Assembly (NCBI RefSeq): GCF_010731775.1
Contig: NZ_AP022590.1
Coordinates: 4,402,001 to 4,466,000, forward strand
Reading direction: 5' to 3'
Origin: Mycobacterium mantenii
GTDB taxonomy: Bacteria; Actinomycetota; Actinomycetes; Mycobacteriales; Mycobacteriaceae
DNA: 64,000 nt
The notes under the pieces are model-generated. The model was given only the letters and a program-made list of their open reading frames with translations, did not search any database and was not told the DNA's origin. This document shows positions 20,936 to 28,349 of the stretch, piece after piece. Position 1 is the stretch's first letter. Each line of letters opens with the position of its first letter. The position numbers and the translations under genes are program-made.

Positions 20936-23570
20936 CGAAGGACGCCACAGCCAGTCGTCCGGTGACCAACGTGGGCCAACGACTGAGCATGTAGGCAATC
21001 AGCGTTCTACCGAGCGTCCGGACACCGACCGTCCGGACGCCGGTCGTCGGGATCCGGAACGCTGGGAGGCGCCGCCGAAATTCGCCCGTCGCCGTCAGGC
21101 CCCGCCCGACGATCGGATGACCACGATCCTGCCGCCGGTCCAGGATGATCGGGCGCCACGGCGCGCTGATCCCATCGAAGAAGTCAAAGCCGCGCTGGCC
21201 GGCCCCCCGTCGACACCCTTGCGGCGCGACGCGCTCGACGAGGTCAAGGCCGCGCTGGCCGGCCGGGGACCGACGTCCGGCCGGCACGAGCGGGCCGGCC
21301 ACGGCGGTGGTCCGCCCGGTGGACCGCCCCCTCCGCCCCGGCGGCCCGGACGCCCGACAGGACCCGGCGGTCCCGGGGGGCGGCCCGTCCCGCCGTGGCG
21401 CGACTGGGCCTGGACCGAGCAGATCAACTGGCTGTGGGTACGGCGAGGGGCGTACCTCTGTGCGGCGGTGCTGGTGCTGTTGCCGATCGTCACGTTCGCT
21501 ATGGCGTACTTCATCGTCGACATCCCCAAGCCGGGTGACCTTCGCACCAACCAGGTTTCGACCATCCTGGCCAGCGACGGTTCGGAGATCGCCAAAATCA
21601 TCCCGCCGGAAGGCAATCGGGTTGACGTCAACATCAACCAGGTTCCCGTGCATGTGCGCCAAGCGGTGATCGCCGCCGAAGACCGCAATTTCTACTCGAA
21701 CCCGGGTTTCGATTTCAGCGGTTTCGTGCGCGCGGTGAACAACAACCTGTTCGGCAGCGGCGACCTGCAGGGCGGGTCGACGATCACCCAGCAGTACGTG
21801 AAGAACGCGCTGGTCGGTTCGGCCCAGCACGGAGTCAGCGGCCTGATGCGTAAGGCCAAGGAACTGGTCATCGCGACGAAGATGTCGGGGGAGTGGTCGA
21901 AAGACGACGTCCTGCAGGCCTATCTGAACATCATCTACTTCGGCCGTGGCGCCTACGGCATCTCGGCCGCCGCCAAGGCCTACTTCAACAAACCCGTCGA
22001 GCAGCTCACGGTTTCCGAGGGCGCACTGCTGGCGGCGCTGATCCGGCGGCCGTCCTCACTGGACCCGGCCATCGATCCGCAGGGCGCGCGTGCCCGCTGG
22101 GCGTGGGTGCTCGACGGCATGGTGGAAACCAAGGCGCTGTCTCCGAGTGATCGTTCCGCTCAGGAGTTCCCGCCGACCGTGCCGCCGGACCAGGCGCGCG
22201 CGCAGAACCAGACGACCGGGCCCAACGGACTGATCGAGCGTCAGGTGACCAAAGAGTTGATGGAGCTGTTCAACATCGACGAGCGGACCCTGAACACCCA
22301 GGGCCTGCAGGTCACCACCACCATCGACCCGAAGGCGCAGCAGGCGGCGGAGAAGGCGGTGTCGAAGTACCTCGACGGCCAAGACCCCGATATGCGTTCG
22401 GCCGCGGTCTCGGTCGATCCGCACGACGGCGCGATTCGTGCGTACTTCGGTGGCACCGACGCCTTCGGTTTCGACTTCGCTCAGGCTGGGCTGCAGACCG
22501 GGTCGTCGTTCAAAGTGTTCGCGCTGGTCGCCGCCCTCGAGCAGGGCATCGGCCTGGGTTATCAGGTGGACAGCTCCCCGTTGACGGTCGACGGCATCAA
22601 GATCACCAACGTCGAGGGCGAGAGCTGCGGGACGTGCAACCTCGCCCAGGCGCTCAAGATGTCGCTGAACACCTCCTACTACCGGCTGATGCTCAAGCTC
22701 AAGGGCGGACCGCAGGCCGTCGCCGACGCGGCGCACCAAGCCGGCGTCGCGACCAGCTTCCCCGGCGTGGCCCACACCCTGTCCGAGGACGGCAAGGGCG
22801 GACCACCGAACAACGGAATTGTGCTGGGCCAGTATCAAACCCGAGTGTTCGACATGGCCTCGGCCTACGCCACGCTGGCGGCCTCCGGCGTCTACCACCG
22901 CCCGCACTTCGTGCAGAAGGTCGTCAACTCCGACGGGCAGGTCCTTTTCGACGCCGCGAACTCCGACAACAAGAACGAGCAGCGCATCCCTAAGGCCGTT
23001 GCCGACAACGTCACCGCGGCCATGGCACCGATCGCGGCCTATTCACGCGGCCACGCCCTGGCCGGCGGTAGGCCGTCGGCGGCCAAGACCGGAACCACCC
23101 AGCTCGGCGACACCACCTCCAATAAGGACGCCTGGATGGTGGGCTACACGCCGTCGCTGTCGACGGCGGTGTGGGTGGGCACGGCCAAAGGGGACAGCCC
23201 GCTGGTAACGGCTTCGGGCGGACCGGTCTACGGCTCGGGGCTGCCGTCGGACATCTGGAAGTCCACCATGGACGGCGCCCTCAAGGGCACGTCCAACGAA
23301 TCGTTCCCCAAGCCAACCGAGATCGGCGGCTACGCCGGCGTGCCGGTTGCGCCTCCGCCGCCCCCGCCGCCGTCGGAGACCGTTATCCAGCCCACCATCG
23401 AAGTGGCGCCGGGCATCACCATCCCGGTCGGTCCGCCGACGACGATCACCGCGGCGCCACCGGTGCCCGGCGGTCCGCCGGGGGGCCCGGAGCCGGGTGG
23501 CCCGCCCGGTGGCTTCCCGGGTGGTGGCGTCCCGCCGGGTGGACCCCAAGCGCCGCCACCGCCACCGTGA
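20928..23570 (+). CDS. ponA1: Bifunctional penicillin-binding protein PonA1 (class A PBP)
   Basis: This protein polymerises and cross-links peptidoglycan at the cell pole. From the TTG at 20928 it has 880 residues: a Pro/Arg-rich cytoplasmic N-terminus; a transmembrane helix at about 174-198; a GT51 glycosyltransferase with AAEDRNFYSNPGFDFSG (catalytic Glu near 251) and GGSTITQQYVKN; a transpeptidase with TGSSFK (nucleophile Ser near 525), SLNTS and KTGTT (near 720); and a Pro/Gly-rich extracytoplasmic tail. The TTG overlaps the Rv0049 stop; ATG 21117 is an alternative but would cut off the conserved N-terminal extension. Its stop overlaps the next gene as GTGA. Confidence 0.93.
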   Translation: MNNEGRHSQSSGDQRGPTTEHVGNQRSTERPDTDRPDAGRRDPERWEAPPKFARRRQAPPDDRMTTILPPVQDDRAPRRADPIEEVKAALAGPPSTPLRRDALDEVKAALAGRGPTSGRHERAGHGGGPPGGPPPPPRRPGRPTGPGGPGGRPVPPWRDWAWTEQINWLWVRRGAYLCAAVLVLLPIVTFAMAYFIVDIPKPGDLRTNQVSTILASDGSEIAKIIPPEGNRVDVNINQVPVHVRQAVIAAEDRNFYSNPGFDFSGFVRAVNNNLFGSGDLQGGSTITQQYVKNALVGSAQHGVSGLMRKAKELVIATKMSGEWSKDDVLQAYLNIIYFGRGAYGISAAAKAYFNKPVEQLTVSEGALLAALIRRPSSLDPAIDPQGARARWAWVLDGMVETKALSPSDRSAQEFPPTVPPDQARAQNQTTGPNGLIERQVTKELMELFNIDERTLNTQGLQVTTTIDPKAQQAAEKAVSKYLDGQDPDMRSAAVSVDPHDGAIRAYFGGTDAFGFDFAQAGLQTGSSFKVFALVAALEQGIGLGYQVDSSPLTVDGIKITNVEGESCGTCNLAQALKMSLNTSYYRLMLKLKGGPQAVADAAHQAGVATSFPGVAHTLSEDGKGGPPNNGIVLGQYQTRVFDMASAYATLAASGVYHRPHFVQKVVNSDGQVLFDAANSDNKNEQRIPKAVADNVTAAMAPIAAYSRGHALAGGRPSAAKTGTTQLGDTTSNKDAWMVGYTPSLSTAVWVGTAKGDSPLVTASGGPVYGSGLPSDIWKSTMDGALKGTSNESFPKPTEIGGYAGVPVAPPPPPPPSETVIQPTIEVAPGITIPVGPPTTITAAPPVPGGPPGGPEPGGPPGGFPGGGVPPGGPQAPPPPP

Positions 23571-25225
23571 CCGACGCCGCGGAGCACGGCGCGACCACCT
23601 CACCGCGGCGGCTGGCCGCGGATCTGCGCAGCGCCGACAACCGAGATTGCCCGAGCCGCACCGACTTTCTGGGTGCCGCACTCGCCGACGTCGTCGGGGG
23701 CCCGGTGGGCCGGCACGCGCTGATCGGGCGGTCGCGGCTGATGACCCCGCTGCGGGTGATGTTCATGATCGCGCTGGTCTTCCTGGCGCTCGGCTGGTCG
23801 ACCAAGGCCGCCTGCCTGCAAAGCACCGGCACCGGGACCGGCGATCAGCGGGTGGCCAACTGGGACAACCAACGCGCCTACTACGAGCTGTGTTACTCCG
23901 ACACCGTGCCGCTCTACAGCGCAGAGCTGTTGAGCCAGGGCAAGTTTCCCTACAAGTCGAGCTGGGTCGAGACCGACTCCACCGGCGCCCAGCAGATCCG
24001 TTACGACGGCCGGCCCGCGGTGCGCTACATGGAGTATCCGGTGCTGACGGGCATTTATCAGTACGTGTCGATGGCGTTGGCCAAGACATACACCGCGCTG
24101 AGCAAGCTCGGCCCGCTGCCGGTGGTCGCCGAGGTGGTGATGTTCTTCAACATCGCCGCCTTCGGGCTGGCGCTGGCCTGGCTGGGCACCGTCTGGGCAA
24201 GCGCGGGCCTGTCCGGCCGACGGATCTGGGACGCCGCGCTGGTGGCCGGCTCGCCGATATTGATCTTCCAGATTTTCACCAATTTCGACGCGCTGGCAAC
24301 GGCATTCGCGATGGCCGGGCTGCTGGCCTGGGCGCGACGAAAACCGGTGCTGGCCGGCGTGCTGATCGGATTGGGTGCCGCGGCGAAGCTGTATCCCTTG
24401 CTGTTCCTGGGTCCGATGCTGCTGCTGGGTATTCGGACCGGACGGCTGCGGGCGTGGGTCCGCACCGCGGTCGCGACCGGGGTGACCTGGCTGTTGGTGA
24501 ACCTGCCCGTGCTGGTGTTCTTTCCGCGCGGCTGGTCGGAGTTCTTCCGGCTCAATACCCGCCGCGGCGACGACATGGACTCGCTGTACAACGTCATCAA
24601 GTCGTTCACCGGATGGCGGGGTTTCGACCCCAAGCTGGGATTCTGGCAGCCACCGACGGTGCTCAACAGTGTTGTCACGGTGCTGTTCGTGGCGTGCTGT
24701 GCGGCAATCGCGTTCGTCGTGTTGACCGCCCCGCAACGCCCGCGCGTGGCGCAACTGTTGTTCTTGGTGGTGGCGGCGTTCCTGCTGACCAACAAGGTGT
24801 GGAGCCCGCAGTTCTCGCTGTGGCTGGTGCCGCTGGCAGTGCTCGCACTGCCGCATCGCCGACTGCTGCTGGCGTGGATGACCGTCGACGCGCTGGTGTG
24901 GGTGCCGCGGATGTATTACCTGTACGGCAACCCCAACCGCTCGCTGCCCGAACAGTTCTTCACCACGACCGTGCTGCTCCGCGACATCGCGGTTATCACC
25001 TTCTGCGCGTTGGTGATTCGGCAGATATATCGGCCCCGCGAGGATTTGGTCCGATGGGACGGACGGGTGGACGATCCGGCGGGCGGACCGTTCGACCGTG
25101 CGCCGGACGCCCCACCCCGGTGGCTGCCGGACTTGCTGCGACCGGTTGGCTCGCGCCGCTCGACCGTCCCGGCATCCGACGACGCCGTCGAGCAACCCGC
25201 CATGGCGAGCGGAATGGCGCCATGA
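23567..25225 (+). CDS. GT87-family polyprenyl-phosphate-dependent glycosyltransferase (Rv0051)
   Basis: The 552-residue polytopic membrane protein of the DUF2029/GT87 family has about ten hydrophobic segments after a cytoplasmic N-terminus, an Arg/Asp-rich external loop (FFRLNTRRGDDMDSLYN) and ARRKPVLAGVLIGLGAAAKL. The family contains mannosyl- and arabinofuranosyltransferases using decaprenyl-phosphate sugars, so a role in cell-envelope glycan synthesis is likely; the sugar is unknown. It is collinear with Rv0051 (560 residues). GTG 23567 overlaps the ponA1 TGA, linking translation to PonA1. Its last codons (GGA ATG GCG CCA TGA) are the first bases of a MIRU repeat. Confidence 0.9.
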   Translation: MTDAAEHGATTSPRRLAADLRSADNRDCPSRTDFLGAALADVVGGPVGRHALIGRSRLMTPLRVMFMIALVFLALGWSTKAACLQSTGTGTGDQRVANWDNQRAYYELCYSDTVPLYSAELLSQGKFPYKSSWVETDSTGAQQIRYDGRPAVRYMEYPVLTGIYQYVSMALAKTYTALSKLGPLPVVAEVVMFFNIAAFGLALAWLGTVWASAGLSGRRIWDAALVAGSPILIFQIFTNFDALATAFAMAGLLAWARRKPVLAGVLIGLGAAAKLYPLLFLGPMLLLGIRTGRLRAWVRTAVATGVTWLLVNLPVLVFFPRGWSEFFRLNTRRGDDMDSLYNVIKSFTGWRGFDPKLGFWQPPTVLNSVVTVLFVACCAAIAFVVLTAPQRPRVAQLLFLVVAAFLLTNKVWSPQFSLWLVPLAVLALPHRRLLLAWMTVDALVWVPRMYYLYGNPNRSLPEQFFTTTVLLRDIAVITFCALVIRQIYRPREDLVRWDGRVDDPAGGPFDRAPDAPPRWLPDLLRPVGSRRSTVPASDDAVEQPAMASGMAP

Positions 25226-25281
25226 CCCGCGCCGGTGACGATGATGCCGGCGCAGCCGGGATCGTGGGAATGGCGCCATGA
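25222..25281 (+). CDS. MIRU mini-ORF 1, 19 residues
   Basis: The ATG is part of the ATGA that ends the GT87 gene, and the reading frame encodes MTRAGDDDAGAAGIVGMAP. Its stop is again ATGA and starts the next mini-ORF. It probably serves only to carry translating ribosomes across the repeat; a function for the peptide itself is not expected. Confidence 0.4.
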   Translation: MTRAGDDDAGAAGIVGMAP

Positions 25282-25337
25282 CCCGCGCCGGTGACGATGA
25301 TGCCGGCGCAGCCGGGATCGGAGGAATGGCGCCATGA
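25278..25337 (+). CDS. MIRU mini-ORF 2, 19 residues
   Basis: This second copy of the repeat-encoded peptide has one change (Val15 to Gly). It starts in the ATGA ending mini-ORF 1 and ends in the ATGA that starts the DJ-1/PfpI gene, completing an unbroken chain of stop-start overlaps. Confidence 0.4.
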   Translation: MTRAGDDDAGAAGIGGMAP

Positions 25338-25975
25338 CGCAGGTCGCCATCCCGATCTTCCCGCGATTCACCGCGCTCGACGCGGTAGGTCCTTACGAAG
25401 TGCTGCAACGCATTCCGTCGATCGATGTCGTGTTCGTCGGGCATCAGCGGGGTGAGGTGCGCACCGAGAACGGGATGCTCGGTGTCAGCTGTGACGCCAC
25501 ATTCGACCAGGTGAACGCACCCGACGTGGTCGTGTTCCCCGGCGGCATCGGCACCCGCCAGCTGGTTCACGACGAGGCCATCCGGGCGTGGCTGCGCGCG
25601 GTATACCCCAACACCCGGTTCACCACCTCGGTCTGCACCGGGGCGCTGCTGCTGGCCGCGGCCGGACTGCTGGATGGGCTCACGGCCACCACCCATTGGC
25701 GGGCCGCCGACCTACTGAACAGCTTGGGTGCACGCTACGTGCCGGAACGAGTCGTCGAGCATCTACCGCGGCGGATCATCACCGCCGCCGGGGTGTCCAG
25801 CGGCATCGACATGGCCTTACGTCTGGTGGAGCTGCTCGTCGATCGCGAGGCCGCCCAGGCCGCCCAGCTGCTGATCGAATACGACCCGCAGCCGCCCTTC
25901 GCCTCGGGAGCGCTCGCCAAGGCCGACCCCGCGACGGTTGCGCGGGCCGAGCAGTACTTGGCCGCCCGCCAGTAG
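25334..25975 (+). CDS. DJ-1/PfpI family protein (Rv0052-like)
   Basis: The 213-residue protein of the DJ-1/ThiJ/PfpI superfamily has the nucleophile elbow TTSVCTGALLLAAAGLLDG (split here as TTSVCTGALL with Cys near residue 101), PGGIGTR and GVSSGIDMALRLVE. The SVCTGA context is closest to isonitrile hydratases and AraC-type GATase-1 domains, though no HTH follows. It matches Rv0052 (187 residues). Function is unknown; hydratase or stress chaperone roles are both possible. Its ATG lies inside the last partial MIRU repeat and is reached through the ATGA chain from the glycosyltransferase gene. Confidence 0.85.
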   Translation: MTQVAIPIFPRFTALDAVGPYEVLQRIPSIDVVFVGHQRGEVRTENGMLGVSCDATFDQVNAPDVVVFPGGIGTRQLVHDEAIRAWLRAVYPNTRFTTSVCTGALLLAAAGLLDGLTATTHWRAADLLNSLGARYVPERVVEHLPRRIITAAGVSSGIDMALRLVELLVDREAAQAAQLLIEYDPQPPFASGALAKADPATVARAEQYLAARQ

Positions 25976-26108
25976 CCACGTTGCCTGAGCGCTCGGATTT
26001 TTCTGGTCAGCCCGGTATCCGGTAGCCTGATGCGGTTGCCGACGCAGGCGACCCTCCTGCCACGGATCGTCCGTGGCCGCACAGACCAGAGGAGGTGGTG
26101 AGGTTTCC

Positions 26109-26399
26109 ATGCGTCCATACGAAATCATGGTCATTCTTGACCCCACGCTCGACGAGCGAACCGTTGCCCCGTCCTTGGAGACGTTCCTCAACGTCGTCCG
26201 CAAGGATGGTGGATCCGTCGACAAGGTCGACATCTGGGGCCGGCGCCGCCTGGCCTACGAGATCGCCAAGCACGCCGAAGGCATCTATGTCGTCGTCGAC
26301 CTGAAGGCCGAGCCGGCGACGGTCTCCGAGCTCGACCGCCAGCTGAGCCTGAACGAGTCGGTATTGCGCACCAAGGTGATGCGCACCGACAAGCACTAA
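26109..26399 (+). CDS. rpsF: 30S ribosomal protein S6
   Basis: The 96-residue ribosomal protein S6 of the small-subunit platform binds S18 and 16S r[20 protein letters not shown] and [18 protein letters not shown] are family hallmarks. ATG 26109 follows a purine-rich GAGGAGGTGGTGAGG and matches the length of other mycobacterial S6 proteins; a 12-residue upstream extension is not conserved. It is the first gene of the conserved rpsF-ssb-rpsR-rplI unit. Confidence 0.97.
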   Translation: MRPYEIMVILDPTLDERTVAPSLETFLNVVRKDGGSVDKVDIWGRRRLAYEIAKHAEGIYVVVDLKAEPATVSELDRQLSLNESVLRTKVMRTDKH

Positions 26400-26510
26400 C
26401 ACCTGTGGCTGAGTCGTGGGCCCACCGTCGGTGGACTTGCGTAGGCTCAGCCAGGACACGTGCCATTCACCGTCGGAGAAGCGAGTAGCAGGCGGAACGA
26501 GGAGGAAACT

Positions 26511-27032
26511 GTGGCTGGTGACACCACTATCACCGTTGTCGGAAACCTGACCGCCGACCCCGAATTGCGGTTCACGCCCTCGGGTGCCGCCGTCGCGAAC
26601 TTCACCGTGGCGTCGACACCCCGGATCTACGACCGTCAGAGCGGGGAATGGAAAGACGGTGAGGCGCTGTTCCTGCGGTGCAACATCTGGCGGGAAGCGG
26701 CCGAGAATGTCGCGGAAAGCCTCACGCGTGGTGCCCGAGTGATCGTCACGGGGCGGCTCAAGCAGCGCTCTTTTGAGACTCGTGAAGGTGAGAAGCGCAC
26801 CGTCATGGAGGTCGAGGTCGACGAGATCGGCCCCTCGCTGCGGTATGCCACAGCCAAGGTCAACAAGGCCAGCCGCAGCGGCAGCGGCGGTGGTGGCGGC
26901 GGCTTCGGCGGCGGCGGAGGCGGATCCCGCCAGCAGTCGGCGCCGGCGAGCGGCGCACCCGCGGACGACCCGTGGGGCAGTGCGCCCGCATCGGGCTCGT
27001 TCGGCGGCGGCGACGACGAACCGCCCTTCTGA
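26511..27032 (+). CDS. ssb: Single-stranded DNA-binding protein
   Basis: The 173-residue SSB has an N-terminal OB fold (residues 1-115, with [15 protein letters not shown] and [14 protein letters not shown]), a Gly/Ser-rich flexible linker and the acidic C-terminal tip DDEPPF that recruits repair and replication partners. It is slightly longer than M. tuberculosis Ssb (164 residues) because of a longer glycine linker. GTG 26511 follows GAGGAGGAAACT. It is co-transcribed with rpsF, rpsR and rplI. Confidence 0.96.
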   Translation: MAGDTTITVVGNLTADPELRFTPSGAAVANFTVASTPRIYDRQSGEWKDGEALFLRCNIWREAAENVAESLTRGARVIVTGRLKQRSFETREGEKRTVMEVEVDEIGPSLRYATAKVNKASRSGSGGGGGGFGGGGGGSRQQSAPASGAPADDPWGSAPASGSFGGGDDEPPF

Positions 27033-27075
27033 TTCAAGAAAACTTCAGTAATAGAGAACGGAAAGAAAGACAGAC

Positions 27076-27330
27076 ATGGCCAAGTCCAACAAGCGGCGCC
27101 CGGCTCCGGAAAAGCCGATCAAGGCGCGGAAATGCGTCTTCTGCTCCAAAAAGGGCCAAGAGATCGACTATAAGGACACCGCGTTGCTGCGTACGTACAT
27201 CAGTGAGCGCGGCAAGATCCGGGCGCGTCGCGTCACCGGCAACTGTGTGCAGCACCAACGTGACGTCGCCATCGCCGTGAAGAATGCCCGCGAGGTGGCG
27301 CTGCTGCCCTTCACCTCCTCGGCGCGATAG
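27076..27330 (+). CDS. rpsR1: 30S ribosomal protein S18, zinc-binding (C+) form
   Basis: The 84-residue S18 has CVFC at residues 20-23 and further potential ligands in [10 protein letters not shown], so it is the zinc-binding C+ paralogue. In mycobacteria the C- paralogue is encoded elsewhere and replaces it under zinc limitation via Zur. [19 protein letters not shown] is the conserved N-terminus. A good AGAACGGAAAGAAAG ribosome-binding region precedes ATG 27076. It forms a heterodimer with S6 on the 30S platform. Confidence 0.96.
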   Translation: MAKSNKRRPAPEKPIKARKCVFCSKKGQEIDYKDTALLRTYISERGKIRARRVTGNCVQHQRDVAIAVKNAREVALLPFTSSAR

Positions 27331-27360
27331 TCGCCGAAGGCCTACCGAAAGTACGAAACG

Positions 27361-27819
27361 ATGAAGCTCATTCTGACGGCTGACGTCGACCACCTGGGTA
27401 CCGTCGGCGAAAGTGTCGAGGTCAAGGACGGTTACGGCCGCAACTTCCTGCTCCCGCGCGGCCTGGCGATCGTGGCCTCCCGCGGCGCGCAGAAGCAGGC
27501 CGACGATATCCGCCGGGCCCGCGAGACCAAGGCGGTGCGCGACCTCGGCCACGCCAACGAACTCAAGACGGCGATCGAGGCGCTCGGCCCCGTCCCGCTG
27601 CCGGTGAAGACCGCCGCCGATTCCGGGAAGCTGTTCGGCTCGGTGACCGCCAGTGATGTCGTCGCCGCGATCAAGAAGGCCGGCGGCCCCAACCTGGACA
27701 AACGGATCGTGCGGCTGCCCAAGTCCCACATCAAAGCCGTCGGGACCCACCCGGTGGCGGTGCATCTGCACCCCGAGGTCGACGTCGAGGTCGCGCTCGA
27801 GGTCGTCCCGCAGAGCTAA
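27361..27819 (+). CDS. rplI: 50S ribosomal protein L9
   Basis: The 152-residue L9 has the N-terminal rRNA-binding domain ([33 protein letters not shown]), a long connecting helix and a C-terminal domain ending [16 protein letters not shown]. The length matches the family. It is the last gene of the rpsF operon and is followed by a strong GC hairpin. Confidence 0.97.
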   Translation: MKLILTADVDHLGTVGESVEVKDGYGRNFLLPRGLAIVASRGAQKQADDIRRARETKAVRDLGHANELKTAIEALGPVPLPVKTAADSGKLFGSVTASDVVAAIKKAGGPNLDKRIVRLPKSHIKAVGTHPVAVHLHPEVDVEVALEVVPQS

Positions 27820-27841
27820 GCACCCGACGTTTGCTCGTTTA

Positions 27842-27871
27842 CCGGCGGCGGCCATGATCGGCCGCCGCCGG
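27842..27871 (+). terminator. Strong GC hairpin, terminator of the rpsF-rplI operon
   Basis: The 12-bp perfect stem CCGGCGGCGGCC / GGCCGCCGCCGG with a 6-base loop starts 23 bp after the rplI stop. No U-tract follows, which is common for mycobacterial intrinsic terminators. Confidence 0.75.
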
Positions 27872-28053
27872 CTTCGTCGTGCTGCGGGCACCCGCCCGCC
27901 CTGTGCTGAGGAGGATCGCGGACGTGCTCCCCGGCGAACTATTTCTGGGGTGTATTTCGCCACCCCGCTTTACCGGCCCGTAACGTTGGGAAAATATGGC
28001 GGAAAGCCAACACGCCCGGCGCAGTAACCTGGGCCGACACGCCGTAGAGATTC

Positions 28054-28138
28054 TTGTCCACACGAATTCCAGGGCGTTGTATGGCCGGTATCTGCATCGA
28101 TGTCCTAGCCCTTTGTCTTAATCCACAGGTTCTCCACA
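28054..28138 (+). promoter_or_regulatory. Cluster of DnaA-box-like 9-mers upstream of dnaB
   Basis: TTGTCCACA (28054-28062), TAATCCACA (28119-28127) and TTCTCCACA (28130-28138) lie in the same orientation 210-300 bp upstream of the dnaB start. The mycobacterial DnaA box is TT(G/C)TCCACA, so the first and third are exact matches and the second is a near match. The rest of the 480-bp gap between rplI and dnaB holds only the terminator and no convincing gene. Confidence 0.5.
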
Positions 28139-28349
28139 CCCCGCTCAACACAGGTGTCGATGGATATGCACACACCATGCACAGCTTCATAAACAGCACC
28201 CCCTTTGCCTGCTCGCCAGCAACGTTTAACGTCGTCCCGGCGCCGAGCGTGTTGGTGCCGTAGGACGCAGGTGTCAGCACCTTGACTTACGCTCGATGTC
28301 GAGTATCGAATGTATGTTCGGATGCGTGAATCAGGGGAGGAGGGAATCT

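Larger units (their letters stand above)
25211..25338 (+). repeat. MIRU-type 56-bp tandem repeat, 2.3 copies
   Basis: Unit 1 (25211-25266) and unit 2 (25267-25322) differ at two bases, and a partial third copy (25323-25338) ends in the next gene. Each unit starts GGAATGGCGCCATGA. Mycobacterial interspersed repetitive units are known to insert into overlapping stop-start (DTGA) sites inside operons and to encode short peptides rich in RAGDD, as here. The repeat lies exactly in the Rv0051/Rv0052 ATGA junction. Confidence 0.9.

Noticed and set aside
23600..25696. 698-residue open frame antisense to the GT87 gene and Rv0052
   Set aside because: Composition is Gln/His/Arg-rich with no domain; it is a GC-skew shadow of real coding sequence.
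28054..28263. 69-residue frame upstream of dnaB as an Rv0057-like gene
   Set aside because: No convincing similarity or start; the DnaA-like boxes explain the sequence better.
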